The position numbers and the translations under genes were made by a program. Of a stretch of DNA of 55,800 bases, positions 51,390 to 55,800 are shown piece by piece. Location: positions 17,786 to 73,585 of the forward strand of contig LVBL01000018.1 in NCBI GenBank assembly GCA_001604405.1, read 5' to 3'. Origin of the DNA: Spirochaetales bacterium Spiro_10 (lineage in GTDB: Bacteria; Spirochaetota; Spirochaetia; Treponematales; Treponemataceae). How positions within the stretch are numbered: position 1 is the first letter of the stretch; each line of letters starts with the position of its first letter. The notes beneath the pieces were generated by a model, which worked only from the letters and a program-made list of their open reading frames with translations, did not search any database and was not told the origin of the DNA.

Positions 51390-52619
51390 ATGAACCGCAT
51401 CGAAAAACCGACGATCGAAAAAACGACGCCAGAACTGAAACTGTACCTGACGGCCCTCGCCCTGACGGCGCTTGCCCTCAGTTTCACCTCGGACCCGATA
51501 TCCAACTATTTCAAGGACGCCTATAAGGCGACGGCCTACCAGCGAGGTCTCATCGAGTTTCCGCGCGAGTTGCCGGGCGTGCTGACGACCTTCGTGATCG
51601 CGCTCCTCGCGGGCTTCAGCGACATCCGCATCGCGATCATCGCCCAGGGCCTCGGCATCGTCGGCATAACCGTCCTCGGTCTCTCGACGCCGTCCTTCTC
51701 CGTCATGCTTGTTTTTCTCTTCGTGAACTCGCTCGGACAGCACCTGTTCATGCCCCTGCAGGACTCCATCGGGATGAACCTCGTGAGGAAGGGAAAGCTC
51801 GGCACGCGCATGGGCCAGTTCAAGGGCGTGACCACGGCCTTCCAGATGATCGGCGCCCTCGTCGTGTTTTCCTGTTTCCGTTTCGGCCTGTTCAGCTTTA
51901 CCACGCGGATCAAGTGGCCCTTCGTCGTCGGCGCCTCGCTCCTGTCGTGCGTCGCCGTCGCGCTCTTCGCGCTCGACCGCAGGCTCAGGCGCGAGCCGGT
52001 CGTCCACGGCCGCACGCGCTTCGTCGTCCGGAGGGAGTATTCGCTCTACTACGTCCTCGTCGTCATGTTCGGCGTGCAAAAGCAGATCATGCTCGTGTAC
52101 GGCCCCTGGGTCATCATCGACATACTCGGGAAGGGCGCGGACACGATCGCCCTGCTCGGCATCCTCGGCGCCTTTCTCGGCATGTTCTTCATCCCCGCGC
52201 TCGGGCGCTGGCTCGACCGCTTCGGCATCAAGACGATGCTCTACGCCGACGCGCTCTCGTTCATCGGCGTGTACCTGCTCTACGGCCTCGTCTCGGGCGG
52301 CTACGTCTCGGGCTCCCTCGCGACGACCGGCTGGCCCGTCGTCCTCGCCTACGCCGTCTTCATCTTCGACCGCATGTCCACGCAGATGGGCCTCATACGC
52401 ACCGTGTACCTCCGCACCATCGCGGTACATCCCGCCGACGTCACGCCGACGCTCTCGCTCGGCCTTTCCCTCGACCACGTCGTCTCCATCGCCTGCGCCT
52501 TCGCCGGGGGAATCGTCTGGACCGTCGCCGGACCGCAGTGGCTCTTTTACCTGGCCGCCGCGCTCTCGCTCGTGAACCTCTGGGTCGCCGTCCGCGTGAA
52601 ACTGCCCGATACCGTCTGA
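51390..52619 (+). CDS. Major facilitator superfamily transporter
   Basis: 409 aa, about twelve hydrophobic helices. MFS loops: FSDIRIA region between helices 2-3 and GRWLDRFGIKTM between helices 8-9, with the repeated Asp-Arg pattern of the family. N-terminal 20 residues are charged and cytoplasmic. No substrate-specific motif recognised. The start has no SD and follows a promoter by 8 nt. An intrinsic terminator directly overlaps the stop codon. Probably a drug or metabolite exporter; the substrate is unknown. Confidence 0.88.
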   Translation: MNRIEKPTIEKTTPELKLYLTALALTALALSFTSDPISNYFKDAYKATAYQRGLIEFPRELPGVLTTFVIALLAGFSDIRIAIIAQGLGIVGITVLGLSTPSFSVMLVFLFVNSLGQHLFMPLQDSIGMNLVRKGKLGTRMGQFKGVTTAFQMIGALVVFSCFRFGLFSFTTRIKWPFVVGASLLSCVAVALFALDRRLRREPVVHGRTRFVVRREYSLYYVLVVMFGVQKQIMLVYGPWVIIDILGKGADTIALLGILGAFLGMFFIPALGRWLDRFGIKTMLYADALSFIGVYLLYGLVSGGYVSGSLATTGWPVVLAYAVFIFDRMSTQMGLIRTVYLRTIAVHPADVTPTLSLGLSLDHVVSIACAFAGGIVWTVAGPQWLFYLAAALSLVNLWVAVRVKLPDTV

Positions 52620-52652
52620 CCGCGCGATACCGTTTGACCGCGCGGTTTTTTT
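52620..52652 (+). terminator. Intrinsic terminator of the first MFS gene
   Basis: CCGCGCG (52620-52626) pairs with CGCGCGG (52639-52645) around a 12-nt loop, followed directly by seven T. The stem starts right at the stop codon. The hairpin is partly made from a direct repeat of GATACCGT.TGACCGCGCG. Confidence 0.85.
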
Positions 52653-52662
52653 GCCATATCTT
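52634..52662 (+). promoter_or_regulatory. Promoter of the second MFS gene embedded in the terminator
   Basis: TTGACC (52634-52639), 17 nt, TATCTT (52657-52662), 7 nt, ATG at 52670. The -35 box lies in the terminator loop/stem and the T-run in the spacer, so termination and initiation share the same 30 bp. No SD. Confidence 0.5.
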
Positions 52663-52669
52663 CGGGGAC

Positions 52670-53968
52670 ATGAACGCATGGAAACGGAGAACGGCCCTGT
52701 TCCTCGCCGGGCAGACGGTGTCCCTGTTCGGATCGTCGCTGGTGCAGTACGCGATCATGTGGCACCTCACCCTGGAAACCCGATCGGGATCGGTCATGAC
52801 CGGCTACATCATCGCGGGTTTCCTGCCGTCAATCCTGCTCGCGCCGCTCGCGGGCGTCTGGGCCGACCGGTACGACCGGAAGCGCCTCATCGCTCTCGCG
52901 GACGGATGCATCGCCGCGGTGAGCCTGGTCGCCGCCGTTCTTCTGCGCGCGGGTGTTGCCGAGATACCCCTCTTCTTCGCCGTCGCCGCTCTCCGCTCGC
53001 TCGGGTCGGCCGTGCACCAGCCCGCCGTGGGGGCCTTTTTGCCGCGCATCGTGCCGCGGGACGAGCTCATGCGGGTCAACGGCATAAACGGCGGAATCCA
53101 GAGCGCCCTCATGCTCGTCTCCCCGGTGGCCGCTGGGGTGCTTCTCGCCGTCGCGGACGTGCCCTCGATATTCCTCGTCGACGTCGCTACCGCCGCGCTC
53201 GCCATCGCGGTTTTGCTCGCGTTCGTGCGCGAGGAGCCCGTCGCCGCTGAAAGCCCGACGTCGGCCGGCCTTGCCGCCGCCCCTGACGGCTCATCGTCCG
53301 CGGAAGCGGCTTCCCAAGCGGAGGCTCCAGCCGGACACTTTCGGGACATCCTCGACGGGCTCGCGTATATCCGGAGCCATCGCTATCTCCTGTCGTTCTT
53401 CGCCTACATGGGCGCGCTCTTCTTTCTCGTCTCGCCCGCCGCGTTCCTCACGACGATACAGACCGCGCGTTCGTTCGGCGGCGAGGTGTGGCGGCTCACC
53501 GCGCTCGAGATAGTCTTTTCCGTCGGGATGATGGCCGGCGGCGCGGCCATTGCCTCGTGGGGCGGCTTCAGAAACCGGATGCGCACGATACGGCTCGGGA
53601 ACGTCGTCATGGCCGTCTGCACGCTCGGGCTCGCCGCGAGTCCGCTTCTTCCCGTATCCGCCGCCTTTCCCGCCTATCTGGTCTTCATGGGAGTCTTCGG
53701 TATCGCCATCCCGCTTCTCAACACGCCCTCGACCGTGCTCCTCCAGGAACACGTCGAGGATGCCTACCTCGGCCGCGCCTTCGCCGTTTTCACCATGGTC
53801 TCAAGCTCCCTCATGCCGGTAGCCATGCTTGTCTTCGGGCCGGTCGCCGACGTCGTCAGTATCGAGCTCGTGCTCGCGGTCTCGGGCTCGCTCCTTCTCG
53901 CCCTCGGCCTTACCGCGCTCTCGAACAAGCGGCTCAGGGAAGCCGGAGAGCCGGTAAATCCTTCTTGA
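52670..53968 (+). CDS. MFS_3-type (macrolide-efflux-like) transporter
   Basis: 432 aa with about twelve helices. GVWADRYDRKRLIALADG (about 62-80) is the conserved loop between helices 2 and 3, and RSLGSAVHQPAVGAFLPRIV is typical of the MFS_3 / enterobactin-exporter-like group. A hydrophilic Ala/Ser/Glu-rich insert (about 190-220) joins the two halves. Probably a proton-driven exporter. ATG at 52670 without SD, 7 nt behind a -10 element. It stands between another MFS gene and an MBL hydrolase; each has its own promoter. Confidence 0.88.
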   Translation: MNAWKRRTALFLAGQTVSLFGSSLVQYAIMWHLTLETRSGSVMTGYIIAGFLPSILLAPLAGVWADRYDRKRLIALADGCIAAVSLVAAVLLRAGVAEIPLFFAVAALRSLGSAVHQPAVGAFLPRIVPRDELMRVNGINGGIQSALMLVSPVAAGVLLAVADVPSIFLVDVATAALAIAVLLAFVREEPVAAESPTSAGLAAAPDGSSSAEAASQAEAPAGHFRDILDGLAYIRSHRYLLSFFAYMGALFFLVSPAAFLTTIQTARSFGGEVWRLTALEIVFSVGMMAGGAAIASWGGFRNRMRTIRLGNVVMAVCTLGLAASPLLPVSAAFPAYLVFMGVFGIAIPLLNTPSTVLLQEHVEDAYLGRAFAVFTMVSSSLMPVAMLVFGPVADVVSIELVLAVSGSLLLALGLTALSNKRLREAGEPVNPS

Positions 53969-53994
53969 TTTTTCCGGCAAAACGGTGCGATCAT
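53965..53994 (+). promoter_or_regulatory. Possible promoter of the MBL gene, leaderless arrangement
   Basis: TTGATT (53965-53970, overlapping the previous stop), 18 nt, GATCAT (53989-53994), 7 nt, ATG at 54002. The interval CTTTCTT gives no SD. Confidence 0.45.
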
Positions 53995-54001
53995 CTTTCT
54001 T

Positions 54002-54874
54002 ATGAAGAAAACGGGCAAGGCAAGAATCACGATCCTCGCGGACAACGCGGCGCGGCCGCCGTACCGGGCGGAACACGGTTTTTCGGCGTTGCTGGAGGCG
54101 GGCGGGGCCGCCGGGGTGGACGAGGGAGGCGCGCGTCCGCTTGTCGTCCTTCTCGACACGGGACGCGGAGCGGTTTTCGGCAACGCGGCCGCGGCGGGCA
54201 TTGACCTTTCGCGGGTTACCGACGTCATCCTGAGCCACGGCCACTACGACCACACGGACGCCCTGCCGGAGACGCTGGACCGCTGCCCGGCCGCGCGCGT
54301 GCACGCCTCGTCCCGAGTGGGACGCGAGCACTACAGCGTCAGCACGGGACCCTGCCGCGCCATAGGGCTTTCCGTCCCTGCGCGAAGCGCGCTTGCGGCC
54401 CTCGGCGCCGGCAGATACAACGCCTTTGCCGGCGCCGCCTCGGTCGCCGACGGATATCTCGGCCTCGTCGAGGGCATCCCGCGCGTCCATTCGCTGGAAG
54501 GCCCGAGCCCGCTCCTGTTCGCCGACGCGCTCTGCTCCGTTCCCGATCTCGTCGAGGACGAGCTCGCGCTCTGGTTCGAGACCGAACAGGGACTCGTAAT
54601 TTTGACGGGGTGCTGCCACGCGGGATTTATCAACACATGCGAACACGTCCTCGCGCGCTCGGCCGAGACGCGCGTCCGCGCGGTGATCGGCGGTTTCCAC
54701 CTCGCGGGCGTCCGCGAGGCGCGCCTCGAGGCCACCGCGGCCTATATAGCCGAGCGGGGCATCGAACGTGTCGTCGCCTGCCACTGCACGGGGGACGCGG
54801 AGACCGCGTGGCTCACCGCCCGCCTCGGCGCGACGGTGACGAAGGGCGAAGCCGGGATGGTTGTCGAATTCTAG
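54002..54874 (+). CDS. Metallo-beta-lactamase-fold hydrolase
   Basis: 290 aa. The zinc motif SHGHYDHTDAL (H79, H81, D83, H84) and the later GCCHAGFIN and IGGFHLAG, VACHCTGD His residues form a binuclear site. The ordering (LLDTGRG before the motif, then GGFH and CHCTG near the end) is that of the group annotated as ribofuranosylaminobenzene 5'-phosphate synthase-like MBL proteins, whose bacterial role is unknown. No signal peptide; cytoplasmic. Preceded by an MFS gene but with its own promoter. Confidence 0.88.
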   Translation: MKKTGKARITILADNAARPPYRAEHGFSALLEAGGAAGVDEGGARPLVVLLDTGRGAVFGNAAAAGIDLSRVTDVILSHGHYDHTDALPETLDRCPAARVHASSRVGREHYSVSTGPCRAIGLSVPARSALAALGAGRYNAFAGAASVADGYLGLVEGIPRVHSLEGPSPLLFADALCSVPDLVEDELALWFETEQGLVILTGCCHAGFINTCEHVLARSAETRVRAVIGGFHLAGVREARLEATAAYIAERGIERVVACHCTGDAETAWLTARLGATVTKGEAGMVVEF

Positions 54875-54892
54875 CCGGAGTCCGCGCGCGGT

Positions 54893-55714
54893 TTACTCGA
54901 GCGACTGCGAGAAGGCCCAGGGAAAGAGCGTCTCGTCCTCGTAGCAGGCCCCCGACGAATGTCCCAATCCCTCGTACTCGCTGTATTTGAACATGGGTCT
55001 GCCCGATCGCGTCAGCGTGACGGTAGTCCGCGCGTGGCCCGCGATCGAGTCCTTGCGCGTTGACTCCTTCGCCTTCTTGTTGCAGGCGTAGGCCCGGTTT
55101 TTCGCGAGCGCGTCCCGCGCCACGCTCACGCGTTGCGCGGTATCATCGAGTCCGAGGTGATACCAGATCGCGGTTTTCGACGCGATCTCGTCGCCGATGT
55201 CCGACTGGCTCTGCCCCGCGACGCGGATAATCGCGGCGAAATACTTACCCTTGTTGTACATCCCGCGCGCGAGCGGAAAGCTTCCCGAGCCCCCTTGCGA
55301 AAAGCCCGTGAGGTAGACGCGGTTCGGATCGATCCGGTAGCCCGCAGTCCTCGCCGCGTCGATCCAGTCGGCAAGCGCCGCCCCGTCGCCCGTGCCGTCT
55401 TTCTGGTACTCAAGGACGAAGGCGGGATAGCGTTCGGCGACCTTCTCGTACTGGCCTACGCCCTCTCCCCAGTACCCCGCGACGACGAGCGGATAGAGGC
55501 GCAATGCGTTGGCGCTTTTCCGGTATCCCCACGGTCCGGCGAACGCGAGGCCTCCCGAACTGAAGGCCTCCGGCGCGTCGGCGGCCGAGAAGGTCTCGAC
55601 CGGATTGAGGCCGCTGTTGCCATAATTGTCGGTTCCCGCGCCGCTTGCGGCGCACGCGGCCAGGCACAGGGAAAGCGCGAAAAATCTTCCGGCGATGGCG
55701 CACACTGCTTTCAT
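54893..55714 (-). CDS. Lipoprotein esterase of the PHB-depolymerase-like family
   Basis: 273 aa. Signal peptide with lipobox CLAAC (C21). Nucleophile Ser139 in LTGFSQGGSG, Asp in LGLDDT and His in EGLGHSSG make an alpha/beta-hydrolase triad. Length and pattern fit the polyhydroxybutyrate-depolymerase / feruloyl-esterase clan, the third such exported hydrolase in this window (with 4165 and the C-terminal domain of 26421). GAGGA lies 9 nt before the ATG. It is convergent to the MBL gene with 18 nt between stops. Confidence 0.85.
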   Translation of the reverse strand: MKAVCAIAGRFFALSLCLAACAASGAGTDNYGNSGLNPVETFSAADAPEAFSSGGLAFAGPWGYRKSANALRLYPLVVAGYWGEGVGQYEKVAERYPAFVLEYQKDGTGDGAALADWIDAARTAGYRIDPNRVYLTGFSQGGSGSFPLARGMYNKGKYFAAIIRVAGQSQSDIGDEIASKTAIWYHLGLDDTAQRVSVARDALAKNRAYACNKKAKESTRKDSIAGHARTTVTLTRSGRPMFKYSEYEGLGHSSGACYEDETLFPWAFSQSLE

Positions 55715-55800
55715 GGATTACCGTCCTCGTCGAGCGACTCGCGCCCATGCGTAGAGGGTAGCGCGCAAACGACAGAAAGCTTGAAACTCCATTATTCCCA
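55715..55800. other. Upstream region of the last esterase
   Basis: Only 86 nt remain. On the minus strand TACCCT lies about 45 nt before the ATG and could be a -10; nothing else is supportable. Confidence 0.3.

Noticed and set aside
1-55800. tRNA, rRNA, CRISPR, insertion sequence or integrase
   Set aside because: I looked in the intergenic stretches and saw no cloverleaf-like gene, spaced repeat array, transposase or recombinase.

Overview
The window reads as a GC-rich chromosome segment (most genes strongly G/C at third positions) from a double-membraned, didermic bacterium. Probably this is a Spirochaetota member (Treponema/Spirochaeta-like): there are many lipoproteins with short lipoboxes, cadherin-like and 'atrophied Ig' lipoproteins, a bacterial alpha-2-macroglobulin paired with PbpC, and LytTR/LuxR regulators with membrane sensors. 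This assignment is inference; no rRNA, tRNA or ribosomal protein gene is present to fix it. Two glycanases (GH26 mannanase-like, GH5 endoglucanase-like) and three secreted PHB-depolymerase/feruloyl-esterase-type hydrolases point to life on plant polysaccharide.

Layout. 1-1860 is an AT-rich block with a truncated superfamily 1 helicase; it ends abruptly beside a G-quadruplex-capable C-run. 1996-9264: GH26 lipoprotein, a Phd/Doc toxin-antitoxin pair, esterase + phosphoglycolate phosphatase, an EAL phosphodiesterase + GNAT pair, and a GH5 glucanase. 9265-16920 is a scrapyard: a VapC fossil, a seven-blade FG-GAP lipoprotein, a fossil of the 5' end of a GT39 gene, a GNAT, a PAP2 phosphatase, a broken antitoxin/VapC pair, the intact GT39 gene and a frameshifted propeller lipoprotein. 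17083-18330 is a membrane LuxR regulator.

18491-25612 is the most coherent system: a six-gene minus-strand operon (LolD-like ATPase, two LolC/E-like permeases, a LolA-like periplasmic carrier, an outer-membrane barrel, a TPR protein) divergent from a LytTR regulator + small membrane protein pair. It looks like a self-contained inner-to-outer-membrane export line. 25679-28853: a DJ-1/PfpI protein and an unusual ankyrin-repeat/esterase fusion. 28850-31122: an operon of membrane protein, XRE regulator, MDR oxidoreductase and DUF4386-type protein. 31327-36542: a cadherin-like lipoprotein, an ABC-2 exporter (ATPase + two permeases) and a beta-lactamase-like serine hydrolase. 36795-46587: a small membrane protein, PbpC, alpha-2-macroglobulin, RsgA. 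46925-55714: peptidase E, a WYL regulator, an XRE-cupin/acyl-CoA synthetase pair, two MFS transporters, an MBL-fold hydrolase and a lipoprotein esterase.

Cross-cutting observations: (i) at least seven genes have a -10 hexamer 7-9 nt before the start codon, a TTG-type -35 17-18 nt further upstream and no Shine-Dalgarno, so they probably give leaderless mRNAs; (ii) a dispersed ~75-95 bp intergenic repeat occurs three times; (iii) two genes carry single-base frameshifts whose displaced frames remain clearly coding; (iv) dead copies of toxin-antitoxin and GT39 sequence lie scattered over 4 kb.
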